62,208 bases of DNA from Micavibrio sp. (GCA_002687495.1 NZAJ01000060.1:1-62208); one strand, 5' to 3'. Shown: positions 24,485 to 33,731, counted from the first letter of the stretch. Made by a program: numbers and translations. The notes: generated from the sequence alone by a model not told the origin.

Positions 24485-25573
24485 ATGAATATTAATGTGT
24501 TGCGCTTATCATCTATGAAGATTTGTAAGTGTGAAAATATGAGTTTTATAAAGTTATTTAGTGAAAAAGCAGAGCAAGGCTATAAAGCTTCTTCTTTCGA
24601 GAAGGGGGCTCACGCTGCAAATATTTCACAAGAACAAGACACGATTTCTACGCAAATTGTCCAAAATGTTCAAGCTAGTTTAGAAGGCGGTAAGTCTGAA
24701 AGCTCTTTCGTGCAGCTCACTGGTCGCGACCATACAGTTGCGGATGGTTCGAATGCTAAAATTGATAACTTAGCTTCTGGAGCAAATGCCGGCGCGAATG
24801 TGCAAAATAATGTCACTATTTCTACGCTTGAAGATAATGTTGAAGCGGCGCAAGGTCGTTTTGTAGCTGATTTGGATAAAACACAAGCGACAGTTTCGGC
24901 ATTATTGGAGCAGGCCGCAGATCAGGTGGGGCAAGGTTTTCAAGCAGCGCCTCAAGCGAGCAATGCCGATGTGGGCTCGATCGCCTTAGCTGATGTTAAT
25001 AATATGCTGTCTAAAAATCTGAGCCCTGAAGATGAGGCGCTTTTAGCGGAGCAAGCTGTAAAAATGTTGCTTCCTTTACGTGATGCCAACGGCAATGTGA
25101 TTGAGGCGCCACAAATTGCTAATAATTTTGATCATGACACATTAGAGAAAATGAAACCAGTTGAGGTGCTGAAGCTTTTAAAAGACGTTATGAAACCTGC
25201 TGAGCAGCATCAAGAGATGAAAGATTTCGAAGCGATGAAAGAGAAGTTTCAGACGCTCTCTGCCGGGCATGATGTGCATAAAAACCTAAATCAGACAGTC
25301 TTGGCGAGTGATGTGGATAGTGCGGATATTGATGTAAATGATGTTGAGGCGCGTATGGCTGAACTTGGCGAGTATAAAGTTTGTCCTTTAGCTGTTCAGT
25401 GTAGTGTGTTTCCACCAGTTCAGCATATTGAAAATGATCTGATCGCTATGGATTTGAGCTTTAATGACGTTTGGAACTCATTCGATTTGGATCAGATTTC
25501 AGATCTTACCGTAGAGTTTAATCCTCCTGAGTTAGTAGAACAAAAGGTACAAACTATGGGTTCCAATGCTTAA
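24485..25573 (+). CDS. Hypothetical protein, unrecognised
   Basis: Up to 362 aa; not recognised. Start is uncertain (ATG 24485, 24515 or 24539, none with a good ribosome site). No signal peptide or membrane segment. Residues 40-150 are Ala/Asn/Gln/Ser-rich and low in complexity; 180-260 looks helical with AEQAVKMLLPLRD and KMKPVEVLKLLKDVM. Acidic overall. Unrelated neighbours either side, so context gives no role. Confidence 0.55.
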   Translation: MNINVLRLSSMKICKCENMSFIKLFSEKAEQGYKASSFEKGAHAANISQEQDTISTQIVQNVQASLEGGKSESSFVQLTGRDHTVADGSNAKIDNLASGANAGANVQNNVTISTLEDNVEAAQGRFVADLDKTQATVSALLEQAADQVGQGFQAAPQASNADVGSIALADVNNMLSKNLSPEDEALLAEQAVKMLLPLRDANGNVIEAPQIANNFDHDTLEKMKPVEVLKLLKDVMKPAEQHQEMKDFEAMKEKFQTLSAGHDVHKNLNQTVLASDVDSADIDVNDVEARMAELGEYKVCPLAVQCSVFPPVQHIENDLIAMDLSFNDVWNSFDLDQISDLTVEFNPPELVEQKVQTMGSNA

Positions 25574-25708
25574 ATGTTGATGAGTTTAGCGTCCTTGTTT
25601 TTATTATGCCTTAGTTATTTTTTTGACCAAAAGTTACATATTTTTCTTTATTAGAGTTGGCTATAGGGTTACATATTATATTGGGATTTATAAAAAGAAT
25701 ATCGATTA

Positions 25709-26758
25709 GTGCAATATTTACATTCAAAAGATAAAGCAGAAGAAATTTCACAAAAAGCCATTGAGCGAATTGATGCTGAGGGATTAAGCCGTCTACCACA
25801 AAATTATGAGTTGTGGTATGTGTATTACTCGGCCATTAATGTCGATGTTGTTCGTGCGATTGATATCATGATCGCGAATAAGCAAAAGGTGAATGATGAT
25901 CGTTGTGAAGAGCTTTATCAGCGTTTTCTAAGTCGTAATCGAGATAATGATCGTGTTCGCGAAGCTGGGCAACAGATTTCAGATACAATTAAAGATATGA
26001 GTGGGCGCGTAACGGGCGCTAAGAGTTTTGCTGAAAATTACGGGCATGTGCTAGAGGCTGCGTCCAAGGCGCTTACGAGTGGAGATTCTTCTAAGCCAGA
26101 GGATGTCAAAAAGACACTCGATTCTGTGCTTGATAACACATATGACATGATCCAGCATAATATGGAGCTGGAAAAAGAGCTTGAGCGCTCTTCTGCAATG
26201 ATGCAGGAGCTTCAGCGCGATTTAGAAAAGGTTCGTAAGCAAGCGCTGACCGATGGTTTGACGAATTTAGCTAATCGTAAGGCTTTTGATGACGAGCTTG
26301 CTCGTGTTTTAGCAATTTCCAATGAGCAATCCAGTACTTTTACGCTTATTTTTATGGATATTGATTATTTTAAGAGCTTTAACGATAATTATGGTCACCA
26401 AGTTGGAGATCAGGTTTTACGCCTTGTTGCTAAAACACTCACTGATGGTGTTAAGGGGCGAGATATTGCCGCGCGTTATGGCGGCGAAGAGTTTGCAATC
26501 ATATTGCCTGATACGAATGTTAAGGGTGGCGTGAATGTTGCGGATTCGCTTAGAAAAATCATACAAGGCAAAGAGCTTGTTAATCGTAATACAGGCGATG
26601 TTCTCGGGCGCATTACGCTTTCTGGAGGTGTGGCTGAGTATATTCGTGGAGAGAGTGTTGAAGAGATTATAGAGCGTGCTGATGCTGCTTTATATACGGC
26701 TAAGCATAACGGTCGAAATCAAGTTGTTGCAGCACCTGCAGCAGTCAAAACATCTTAA
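25709..26758 (+). CDS. GGDEF-domain diguanylate cyclase
   Basis: 349 aa, probably from a GTG at 25709. The N-terminal half (to about 170) is an alpha-helical sensor-like region with no membrane segment. The GGDEF domain (about 180-340) starts with ALTDGLTNLANRKAFDDEL and has the catalytic GGEEF in ARYGGEEFAIILPD. The product is c-di-GMP, which governs motility and attachment. The inhibitory RxxD site before GGEEF reads KGRD, so product inhibition may be weak. Possibly relevant to the nearby chemotaxis genes. Confidence 0.93.
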   Translation: MQYLHSKDKAEEISQKAIERIDAEGLSRLPQNYELWYVYYSAINVDVVRAIDIMIANKQKVNDDRCEELYQRFLSRNRDNDRVREAGQQISDTIKDMSGRVTGAKSFAENYGHVLEAASKALTSGDSSKPEDVKKTLDSVLDNTYDMIQHNMELEKELERSSAMMQELQRDLEKVRKQALTDGLTNLANRKAFDDELARVLAISNEQSSTFTLIFMDIDYFKSFNDNYGHQVGDQVLRLVAKTLTDGVKGRDIAARYGGEEFAIILPDTNVKGGVNVADSLRKIIQGKELVNRNTGDVLGRITLSGGVAEYIRGESVEEIIERADAALYTAKHNGRNQVVAAPAAVKTS

Positions 26759-26783
26759 TATTCTTGAAGAATAATATAAAAAT

Positions 26784-26859
26784 TGGTGGATCCTAGCGGG
26801 ATCGAACCGCTGACCTCTTCGCTGCCAGCGAAGCGCTCTCCCAGCTGAGCTAAGGACCC
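26784..26859 (-). tRNA. tRNA-Ala (anticodon GGC)
   Basis: 76 nt on the minus strand, CCA encoded. Acceptor GGGTCCT with AGGATCC (one G-U pair), anticodon stem CTTCG/CGAAG around CTGGCAG, so anticodon GGC; T-arm GGTTCGATCCC. Standard cloverleaf. Confidence 0.95.
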
Positions 26860-26981
26860 GACCGTTTTCATCTGTTTCTTGTGACTTTGTTTTTTGTCGT
26901 TCAAATGCAGATGTAAATTTTACCCCTTATGCGCGTCATGAGAAATATCTATGGACGATATGCTTGTAAGGAGTAATTCCA

Positions 26982-27023
26982 ATCAGGAACGAAGCGCACT
27001 TTAGGGAAAAATGCGCTTCTGAT
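26982..27023. terminator. Hairpin after the MscS gene
   Basis: GAAGCGCA (26991-26998) pairs with TGCGCTTC (27012-27019), extended by an outer ATCA/TGAT. It lies 13 bp beyond the MscS stop codon. There is no clear T-run, so a terminator role is possible only. Confidence 0.35.
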
Positions 27024-27035
27024 CAAGTCTAAAAA

Positions 27036-27914
27036 TTAAGCTGCTTTTTTTGTTGTTTTAGCTTTGCTTTTAGGTGTTGCTGCTTTCTTAGGCGCTGGTG
27101 CAGTGCCGTCTATAATATGAAGATCGCGCTGTGGGAATGGGATTGAAATACCCTCTTTATCAAATGTGATTTTGATATTTTCAGTTAGATCAAATAGAAC
27201 TGGCCAGTAATCTGCGCTTTTTACCCATGGACGTACGACAAAGTTTACAGAGCTGTCTGCAAGTGCTGATACAGCGATAACAGTTTCTGGAGTATTTAAA
27301 ACGCGCTCATCGCTTTCTACGATTTTAGTCAGGGTTTTCTTGACTTTTTTAAGGTCGTCATCGTAACCAACGCCGATAACCAGATCGATACGGCGTGTTG
27401 GTTTTGTTGAATAGTTTGTAATAACGCCATCTGTAATGCTGTTATTTGGTACAATCACTGTTTTGTTGTCAGGCGTTCTCATTTTTGTAGTGAAAATGGT
27501 TATTTCTTCTACAACACCCGCAGTGCCGCCTGCTTCTACATAGTCACCAGCCTTGAATGGGCGGAATGCAATGATCATGAAGCCGGCTGCGAAGTTTGAG
27601 AGAGAGCCTTGAAGTGCTAGACCAATGGCTAGACCAGCAGCGGCTAGGATCGCGGCTAGTGATGTTGTTTCTATGCCGAGTTGGCTTAAGGCGGCAATGA
27701 CCACAAAGGTCAGGGCAAGCGCGTGTAGTATATTACCCGCGAAACCTGTTAATGTTGGATCAACTTTGTTTTTTTCCATTAGCTTTTTGAGGATCGCGAC
27801 AACTCTTCCTGAAAGCCATTTACCAATGATAAAAATTGCAATCGCGGTAATGATTTTTATTGAGTAAGTCGTGATATATCCGAGTATTATGTCACTCGTA
27901 AATTCAAATTCCAT
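27036..27914 (-). CDS. MscS-family mechanosensitive channel
   Basis: 292 aa. Three N-terminal helices; the third, pore-lining helix is ALAAILAAAGLAIGLALQGSLSNFAAG, with the Ala/Gly packing typical of MscS. The beta domain follows (GDYVEAGGTAGVVEEITIFTTKM, VPNNSI). Opens under membrane tension to release solutes. The C-terminus is a Lys/Ala/Pro-rich tail (KKAATPKSKAKTTKKAA). Small-conductance type by length. Confidence 0.92.
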   Translation of the reverse strand: MEFEFTSDIILGYITTYSIKIITAIAIFIIGKWLSGRVVAILKKLMEKNKVDPTLTGFAGNILHALALTFVVIAALSQLGIETTSLAAILAAAGLAIGLALQGSLSNFAAGFMIIAFRPFKAGDYVEAGGTAGVVEEITIFTTKMRTPDNKTVIVPNNSITDGVITNYSTKPTRRIDLVIGVGYDDDLKKVKKTLTKIVESDERVLNTPETVIAVSALADSSVNFVVRPWVKSADYWPVLFDLTENIKITFDKEGISIPFPQRDLHIIDGTAPAPKKAATPKSKAKTTKKAA

Positions 27915-27987
27915 GGGGTTAATCCTTTGTTTTCTTTGATTTAAGATGGCTTCAGTATGACGGTGTTTTTGAAAGAGTCAAGGAATG

Positions 27988-28016
27988 AAAAACCCCGCTT
28001 TATGGGCGGGGCTTTT
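27988..28016 (-). terminator. Terminator after the Bax inhibitor-1 gene
   Basis: CCCCGC (27993-27998) pairs with GCGGGG (28006-28011), with A-rich and T-rich flanks, read on the minus strand 26 bp after the stop codon. Confidence 0.8.
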
Positions 28017-28041
28017 GAATTTCTTTAAATTTATTAGTGCT

Positions 28042-28755
28042 TTAGCGCTGATTCATGAAATGTAAAATATACTGGAATAGCGCAATGAAACTAATATATA
28101 GATTCAAGGCGGCGGCCCAAGCCATACGCTCTGAAGCTTCTTTGCTATGTGCTGGGTTGTACATTTCTTTCATGGCTTGTGTTTGCCATACAGTTACGCC
28201 AGACATGAGTAATATACCGGCACCTGCAATTACGTTTGACATGGCACTGCTTTGGAAGAACAAGTTTAGTAAGCTTGCAGCGACTAGGCCCCATATGCCC
28301 ATAAAAACAAATGTTCCAACGGCGGATAGGTCTTTTTTCGTTGTGTAACCAAAGATACTTAAGCCTGCAAACATTGAGGTTGCAATGAAGAAGGCTTTTG
28401 CTACAGCAATGCCGAATTCTGGATTTTGTCCAGCTGCGACTGCGATAGTCGAGAAGCTTATGCCGTATACTGCAGATAGGGCGAAGAAAGCAATTCTAAG
28501 CTTGCTCGCAGCCATTGAAGCAGGATTAAAGCCAAACCATACGATGGCCAGTGGTGCTAGCATTACAATAATTGATTGAGGGCCACCTAGAAATAGATTG
28601 AGTAAAAGTGGTGAGCTGCCTACAATCCATGCTGTGATTGCAGTCACTAGAACGCCAGCAGTCATTTTTGCGTAGATGTTATTCATGTGCGCCTTAAGGC
28701 CCGCATCAATCTCTCTCACGCGTGTTTGTGTTGTTTCGTAACGACCAGGTTGCAT
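28042..28755 (-). CDS. Bax inhibitor-1/YccA-family membrane protein
   Basis: 237 aa with seven hydrophobic segments. The family pattern is clear: NIYAKMTAGVLVTAITAW early, GISFSTIAVA in the middle, and late ASERMAWAAALNLYISFIALFQYIL. Bacterial members interact with proteases such as FtsH or act as channels; the role here is not known. Monocistronic, with its own terminator. Confidence 0.9.
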   Translation of the reverse strand: MQPGRYETTQTRVREIDAGLKAHMNNIYAKMTAGVLVTAITAWIVGSSPLLLNLFLGGPQSIIVMLAPLAIVWFGFNPASMAASKLRIAFFALSAVYGISFSTIAVAAGQNPEFGIAVAKAFFIATSMFAGLSIFGYTTKKDLSAVGTFVFMGIWGLVAASLLNLFFQSSAMSNVIAGAGILLMSGVTVWQTQAMKEMYNPAHSKEASERMAWAAALNLYISFIALFQYILHFMNQR

Positions 28756-28860
28756 TTAGCACTCCTTATTAACTTAATTGATATCAATATTCTGCTATCT
28801 ATATAGTATTTATTGTAACATATTTCAAAGAGAAAACGTAAAAACGCTTAAACCTGCTCC

Positions 28861-30078
28861 ATGTCTTTATTCACTTCATCACATTTTGTTTCTGCGTGCG
28901 CTAAGGGTTCTGATTGGCGGGTTACGGTTAAAAATATTTTGCAGCAGCTTGAAGCGATACGCAGTGATATGAATGATTTTAATCTGGGATTTATTTATAT
29001 CTCAGATCATTTATCCGAAGATGCGCCAAGTATTTTGAATATGCTTAAATCAGTTTTGGGAGTTGAAAACTGGGTTGGCAGTACTGCGATGGGTGTGTGT
29101 GGTAGCGGTGTTTCTTATATTGATGAGCCGTCTATATCTGTGATGCTGGCTCATTTTGAGGAAGAGAGTTTTGAAATATTCAATATGATAGATGAGCAGG
29201 GTTCAGGGTTGCCAAAGTCTGTTGATGCTTGGCTTAAAGATCGTTTTCCTATGTTATCTTTTGTTCACGCTGATGCGTTTTCACATGCCGATATCGGCCA
29301 GCAAATACTCGATGTCGCAGATGCTACAAATAGCTTTATGGTTGGCGGTGTTGGATCATCTCGCAATATACAATATCAATTTGCGGGCGGTGTTTTTGAA
29401 GGTGGTTTGAGCGGGGTCATCATGGATGAAAGTGTTAAGGTGGCAACGACACTTTCGCAAGGTTGCCACATTATCGCTTCAAGCCACAATGTAAGTAATA
29501 GTGATGATAATAGTATTTTTGAGTTGGATGGTGAGCGTGCATTAGATGTGTTTATGCGCGATTTGCGTTCTATGACTATAAAAATTATGGATCAAGATCC
29601 AGATGAGATTATGGTTGATCCTGATAATATCCCTGAAGAATTTCAAGCGGTTTTGAATGGTGAAGTTCATGCTGCGGTAACAGTTTCAGAATCTGACCAA
29701 AAAGATTATATGGTGCGCCACATTATAGGTATTGATCCTGATGAGGGTGCAATTTCGATAGCGGATAGTGTTGGTATTGGGGAACGTATTTTATTTGTGC
29801 GCCGAGATGAAAAAACGATGCGTGAAGATCTGGTTGAAAGCCTATTGAGCTTGAAAGCGCGCATAGAAAAGGATGAGGGGCGCTTTGAGCCTAAAGGTGG
29901 TTTGTATGTTTCTTGTATCGCGCGTGCGAATTTCGAGGCTGATAAACACCCTCATGCAGAAATGAGTGTGATTAGAGAAATTATAGGCGATATCCCATTG
30001 GCTGGTTTTTATGCAGGTGGTGAGGTTAGTAATGCACGTCTATATGGTTATACAGGTGTTTTAACCTTGTTCTTATAG
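28861..30078 (+). CDS. FIST N- and C-domain signalling protein
   Basis: 405 aa. The N-terminal FIST domain (about 30-220) runs through GSTAMGVCGSGVSY; the C-terminal FIST_C domain (about 225-390) ends in IPLAGFYAGGEVSNARLYGYTGVLTLF, its most conserved part. FIST proteins are thought to be intracellular sensors of small ligands such as amino acids, often coupled to chemotaxis or c-di-GMP. No partner domain is fused. Confidence 0.9.
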   Translation: MSLFTSSHFVSACAKGSDWRVTVKNILQQLEAIRSDMNDFNLGFIYISDHLSEDAPSILNMLKSVLGVENWVGSTAMGVCGSGVSYIDEPSISVMLAHFEEESFEIFNMIDEQGSGLPKSVDAWLKDRFPMLSFVHADAFSHADIGQQILDVADATNSFMVGGVGSSRNIQYQFAGGVFEGGLSGVIMDESVKVATTLSQGCHIIASSHNVSNSDDNSIFELDGERALDVFMRDLRSMTIKIMDQDPDEIMVDPDNIPEEFQAVLNGEVHAAVTVSESDQKDYMVRHIIGIDPDEGAISIADSVGIGERILFVRRDEKTMREDLVESLLSLKARIEKDEGRFEPKGGLYVSCIARANFEADKHPHAEMSVIREIIGDIPLAGFYAGGEVSNARLYGYTGVLTLFL

Positions 30079-30156
30079 ATTTTTAGGAATTAGCCTTGGC
30101 TTTTAGCCTTTGTGGCTTATAGTATCTATACGTGTTTTATTTACAGGGCTTTCAAT

Positions 30157-31002
30157 ATGATTAGATTTTTCCACCTTTTTGCGTTTGTCATACTCAGTAC
30201 GATTTTGCCTTATCAGGCTTATGCTCAAAGTACAGCTTTGCCTTCCATGCCAGCCCCGATTGAGAACCTCGTTGCTGAAGGGGCGCAGGTGCGTTATTTG
30301 GGTAAAGATAAGGGGTTGGATGCTTGGATTACTGTAAAGAACGGTAAAGAGCAGTATTTCTATGTTTTGCCAGATCAAAGTGCATTTGTGATGGGCTTGC
30401 TTTTTGATGATTCCGGTAAGTTGGTAACGGTGCGTCAGGTCGATCGTTTGCGTGCTCAAGGTGACGATTTGCTTGATAATTTGGCGGATATTCCTATAGA
30501 GCCGCAGCCTGCTACAGAAGCTGATGCTTTTAAGTTTAAAACACCTTCCGAGCGTTTATTTACTGATATAGAGGGGAGCAATTGGGTGGCGCTGGGGCAG
30601 CGAGATGCGCCTGTTGTGTATAGTTTTATTGACCCTCAATGTCCGCATTGTCACGCATTTATAAATGATCTGCTTTCTAGCAAGGCTTTAGAAGAGGGTA
30701 AAGTGCAGTTACGCCTTATCCCTGTTGGCTTTAAAGATGAGACGCGTGCTCAGGCAGCATATCTTATAGCTGCGCCTGATCCTCAAATGGCTTGGATGCG
30801 CCATATGGCAGGGGATGAGCAAGCATTGCCAGCGCGCTCAGATATCAATCAACAAGGTGTGCAGCGTAATTTATCAATCATGACAGCATGGAAGTTTAAT
30901 GTGACACCGATGATTATTTATCGTGCGAATGATAATAGTGTGAAGATTATTCGTGGCCGTGCTAACGATATTGCAGCTCTGCTCAATGATATTCGTCGTT
31001 AA
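30157..31002 (+). CDS. DsbG/DsbC-like periplasmic thiol:disulfide protein
   Basis: 281 aa from ATG 30157, where a good signal peptide starts (MIRFFHLFAFVILSTILP, cleavage near AYAQ). A dimerisation-like domain (about 30-125) is followed by a thioredoxin fold with CPHC in DPQCPHCHAF and a cis-proline NVTPMIIY. It probably isomerises or oxidises disulfides in the periplasm. It sits at the left edge of the secretion locus, where several exported proteins are cysteine-containing. A terminator separates it from the next gene, so co-regulation is unproven. Confidence 0.82.
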   Translation: MIRFFHLFAFVILSTILPYQAYAQSTALPSMPAPIENLVAEGAQVRYLGKDKGLDAWITVKNGKEQYFYVLPDQSAFVMGLLFDDSGKLVTVRQVDRLRAQGDDLLDNLADIPIEPQPATEADAFKFKTPSERLFTDIEGSNWVALGQRDAPVVYSFIDPQCPHCHAFINDLLSSKALEEGKVQLRLIPVGFKDETRAQAAYLIAAPDPQMAWMRHMAGDEQALPARSDINQQGVQRNLSIMTAWKFNVTPMIIYRANDNSVKIIRGRANDIAALLNDIRR

Positions 31003-31035
31003 GTCTAAAAGTCCTTCTTAGTTGGCTTGTTTTTG

Positions 31036-31078
31036 CCCCGCTATTTTCGTTATAATAGCGGGGTTGTTATTATTTTTT
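31036..31078 (+). terminator. Terminator after the Dsb-like gene
   Basis: CCCCGCTAT and ATAGCGGGG form a 9-bp stem, followed by TTGTTATTATTTTTTATT. This excludes an in-frame upstream start for the next gene, whose ATG lies at 31096. Confidence 0.8.
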
Positions 31079-31095
31079 ATTGTGAGCCTTTCATT

Positions 31096-32625
31096 ATGAG
31101 TCAACGTACAGATTATCTAGTCGATGTTCTTAAGCATATTGGCTCTCCCCTTATGGTGGCGATTAACCGTGCGCTGGTTGGTAATCAGGGTGTAGAGGCA
31201 GATGCGAAATCTCTAGCCGAGGCTTTGGGTAAATCGGTTAAAACTGGTATTGATTTAGGAGATCTTCTCGATCTTAATCCGGTTGAGGCAAATGATGATT
31301 CATTACGTGTAGGCTTAACCGCTTTGGCTTCTTCATTGGTGGCGGCACAAATAGAGAAAAAAGGGCAAATGCCCGAAGATGGTGAGCTCAAACGTATTGT
31401 TGATGGGATGCAAACTGTAGTCGCCTTTTCAGATAATTTTTCTCCCAGCCCTGAAAATATAGCAAGATTAGAGCATCTAAAGGCTATGGGGCCAGCTGGA
31501 GATGTTGCTCAGACTAATTTGCAATATGTTTTTGCTTTTTTGCCAGTTGTTCAGGCTATCTCAGAGTTTTCATTTGGTGAGCAAGAGCAAAAACTTACCG
31601 TTGATGTAACTGGTAAAATTGTTTTGCGTTCAGATGAGATGGCGATGAAATTGATGCCGCTTTTGGAAGAGGAGGCGTTTAAATCTGCGTCTTTGGCTTT
31701 GTTGGGCAGTTTGGCGCAAATTTATGTTGATGCGCATCGCGCTGAAGTAAAAGCGGCAGCCGCTAATACCGAGGGGCCAGGGCCGAGTTTAGATAAGGTA
31801 TGGTCTCGTTTTGATGCGCAAGTCTCGATGCTTGAAATTTTAGTGCAGAATTTGGTTCCTGATGATTTGGAGCAATCGCCAGCTGCTGGCCCCGCTGTGC
31901 AACAAGCGACAGACACTGCTCCTTCTGCGCCGATGGGTGGGCAAGCTTCAGTACAGCCAGCGCCACAACAGGATACTGAGGCGTCTGCCGCTCCAGTAAC
32001 GCCTCCTGCACAGCAAGCCCAAGAACTCGCGCAGGCAGCTGCGCCATCAGCGCCACAACAAGCGCCAGTCGCTCAAGAGCCTGCTCAGGCACAGGCACAG
32101 GCACAAGTATCTGCAAATCCAATGAGTATGTTTGCAAGTAAACCGCAGGAAACTCAAAATGCTCCAGCTCAAGAGGCGCAGCAAGCACCTCCGTCTCCAC
32201 CGGTAACGCCTCCTCCTGCTGTGCAAAATGAGACTGTTGCGCAAACAAGTGCTCCAGCTCAAAATCAAGCAGAGCAAGCAAATCAGGCTAATCCTATGGC
32301 GATGTTTGCAAGCAAGCCGCAGGAAGCTCAAAGTGCCCCGGCTCAAGAGGCGCCGCAAATGCCTCCAGCTCAACCTGCCCAGTCAGTTGCACCACCTGTG
32401 CAACATCAGGCTCCAGCAGCTCAAGAGCCTGCGCAGGCGCAAGCTTCGACCAACCCAATGGCAATGTTTGCAAGTAAACCGCAGGAAACACAAGCTCCAC
32501 AGCAGCAAACAGCTGATGCACAAGCGAGTTCTGGGGAAGGTGCTGCTGAAGGTTCGTCGGAGGGTAGTTCTTCTGCAGGCGAGAGTGGTGGCGGGCCTAT
32601 GTCATTTTTCAAAAAAGGTGATTAG
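31096..32625 (+). CDS. Ala/Pro/Gln-rich repeat protein of the secretion locus
   Basis: 509 aa, not recognised. Residues 1-260 are helical and soluble, with no signal peptide or membrane segment. From about residue 260 the protein is Ala/Pro/Gln-rich and low in complexity. The motif NPM(S/A)MFASKPQE occurs three times (codons starting at 32116, 32290 and 32452); the end GPMSFFKKGD is a fourth, degenerate form. It could be a cytoplasmic scaffold whose tail carries repeated docking peptides. It lies 2 bp from a lytic transglycosylase gene and appears to open the secretion operon. Confidence 0.7.
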   Translation: MSQRTDYLVDVLKHIGSPLMVAINRALVGNQGVEADAKSLAEALGKSVKTGIDLGDLLDLNPVEANDDSLRVGLTALASSLVAAQIEKKGQMPEDGELKRIVDGMQTVVAFSDNFSPSPENIARLEHLKAMGPAGDVAQTNLQYVFAFLPVVQAISEFSFGEQEQKLTVDVTGKIVLRSDEMAMKLMPLLEEEAFKSASLALLGSLAQIYVDAHRAEVKAAAANTEGPGPSLDKVWSRFDAQVSMLEILVQNLVPDDLEQSPAAGPAVQQATDTAPSAPMGGQASVQPAPQQDTEASAAPVTPPAQQAQELAQAAAPSAPQQAPVAQEPAQAQAQAQVSANPMSMFASKPQETQNAPAQEAQQAPPSPPVTPPPAVQNETVAQTSAPAQNQAEQANQANPMAMFASKPQEAQSAPAQEAPQMPPAQPAQSVAPPVQHQAPAAQEPAQAQASTNPMAMFASKPQETQAPQQQTADAQASSGEGAAEGSSEGSSSAGESGGGPMSFFKKGD

Positions 32626-32627
32626 CG

Positions 32628-33038
32628 ATGTCGGTTAATGCTGTATTAGCCGCGTGTTTGATGCTTGCCTCGCAAACTTATTCTGTACCGCCAGCCGTTT
32701 TAGTTGGTATTTACAAGGCTGAGGGCGGGAAGGTTGGTCAAGAAGTGCAAAATAGTAACGGCTCCTCCGATTTGGGCCCTATGCAGATTAATACAATCTG
32801 GCTGCCGAGTTTGGCAGAAAAATGGGGCGTTAAAGAGGATGTTGCAAAAAAATGGCTTAGAGATGATGCTTGCACCAATGTTAATGTCGCAGCGTGGATT
32901 TTGCGTGGGCATTTGGATGAAACGGGCAGTTTATCGCAAGCTATCGCGCATTATCATTCACGTACGCCCAAGCATGGCACGCGCTACAAAAAGCGTGTTA
33001 TTGATATCTTGAATTCCAATGGTTTAGTTAAAAAATAA
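32628..33038 (+). CDS. Specialised lytic transglycosylase (VirB1/IagB-like)
   Basis: 136 aa. A single SLT domain: IYKAEGGKVG supplies the catalytic Glu near residue 32, SSDLGPMQIN is the second motif, and AIAHYHSR the third. The N-terminus VLAACLMLASQTYSVPP may be a short signal or simply domain start. Such enzymes locally open peptidoglycan for secretion systems (VirB1 in type IVA, PilT in IncI plasmids). Its place just before dotD fits that role. Confidence 0.85.
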   Translation: MSVNAVLAACLMLASQTYSVPPAVLVGIYKAEGGKVGQEVQNSNGSSDLGPMQINTIWLPSLAEKWGVKEDVAKKWLRDDACTNVNVAAWILRGHLDETGSLSQAIAHYHSRTPKHGTRYKKRVIDILNSNGLVKK

Positions 33039-33204
33039 AATTCACAAGGTTGGGGGCAGTTTTGTCGCTATTCTTGCAGAGTTGATTTATAGCAGTTATT
33101 TTGGTTGAGAATAATTGTTCTTTTGCTGATTCTCTTGTCAGTGAATGCTTGAATTGAGTGATTTAATTTTTGCATGTTAGTCTTTAAATAGGGTTCGATC
33201 GGAC

Positions 33205-33720
33205 ATGGCTCGTTTTTCATTTTCAACCTTGCTTACATTTGCATCGGTTTTGTTGTTGAGTGCTTGTGGCTCCCCTGATGGCTTTGATAATGGTAAGCCA
33301 CAGATAGTGGCGTCTCCAGATAAGGTTTCATTGATGCTTGCTGAGGCCGCGGACCGCGCGTCTAATGCGCTTGAAACGCTTGCTGCTGTTGAGAATGCGC
33401 GTTCCCCTTCTACTAAGTTGGGTTCTGTTGATGACGCTCCTGTTGAGCTAAGGCGTGCAGTCACTGTGAATTGGATAGGCCCTGTTGAGCCTATTACTAA
33501 AAGCTTGTCGGATCGCGCAGGCTATGAATTCTTAACTATAGGCGCGCAGCCTCCTGTGGCTGTTGTTGTGTCTCTAGACGTGGAAAATCGACCAATCATA
33601 GATATTTTGCGTGATATTGGCCTACAACTTGGTGTGCGTGGTGATGTGAAGGTTGATGGTCGCCGCCGTATCGTGGAAATACATTATCCGCCTAATATGG
33701 GCGCTGGTGGAGCGAAGTAG
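33205..33720 (+). CDS. dotD: Type IVB secretion lipoprotein DotD
   Basis: 171 aa. Lipobox LLLSAC gives cysteine 22 or so as the lipidated residue. The C-terminal domain (about 75-165) follows the DotD fold, related to the N-terminal domain of secretins: VNWIGPVEPITKSLSDRAGYEF and LRDIGLQLGVRGDVKVD. In Legionella DotC and DotD bring DotH into the outer membrane. First of the dotD-dotC-dotB-icmT run. Confidence 0.88.
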   Translation: MARFSFSTLLTFASVLLLSACGSPDGFDNGKPQIVASPDKVSLMLAEAADRASNALETLAAVENARSPSTKLGSVDDAPVELRRAVTVNWIGPVEPITKSLSDRAGYEFLTIGAQPPVAVVVSLDVENRPIIDILRDIGLQLGVRGDVKVDGRRRIVEIHYPPNMGAGGAK

Positions 33721-33731
33721 AGATTAATTTG

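Noticed and set aside
31763-32281. 172-aa minus-strand frame, rich in Leu and Ala
   Set aside because: Produced by the GC-rich repeats of the opposite-strand repeat protein.
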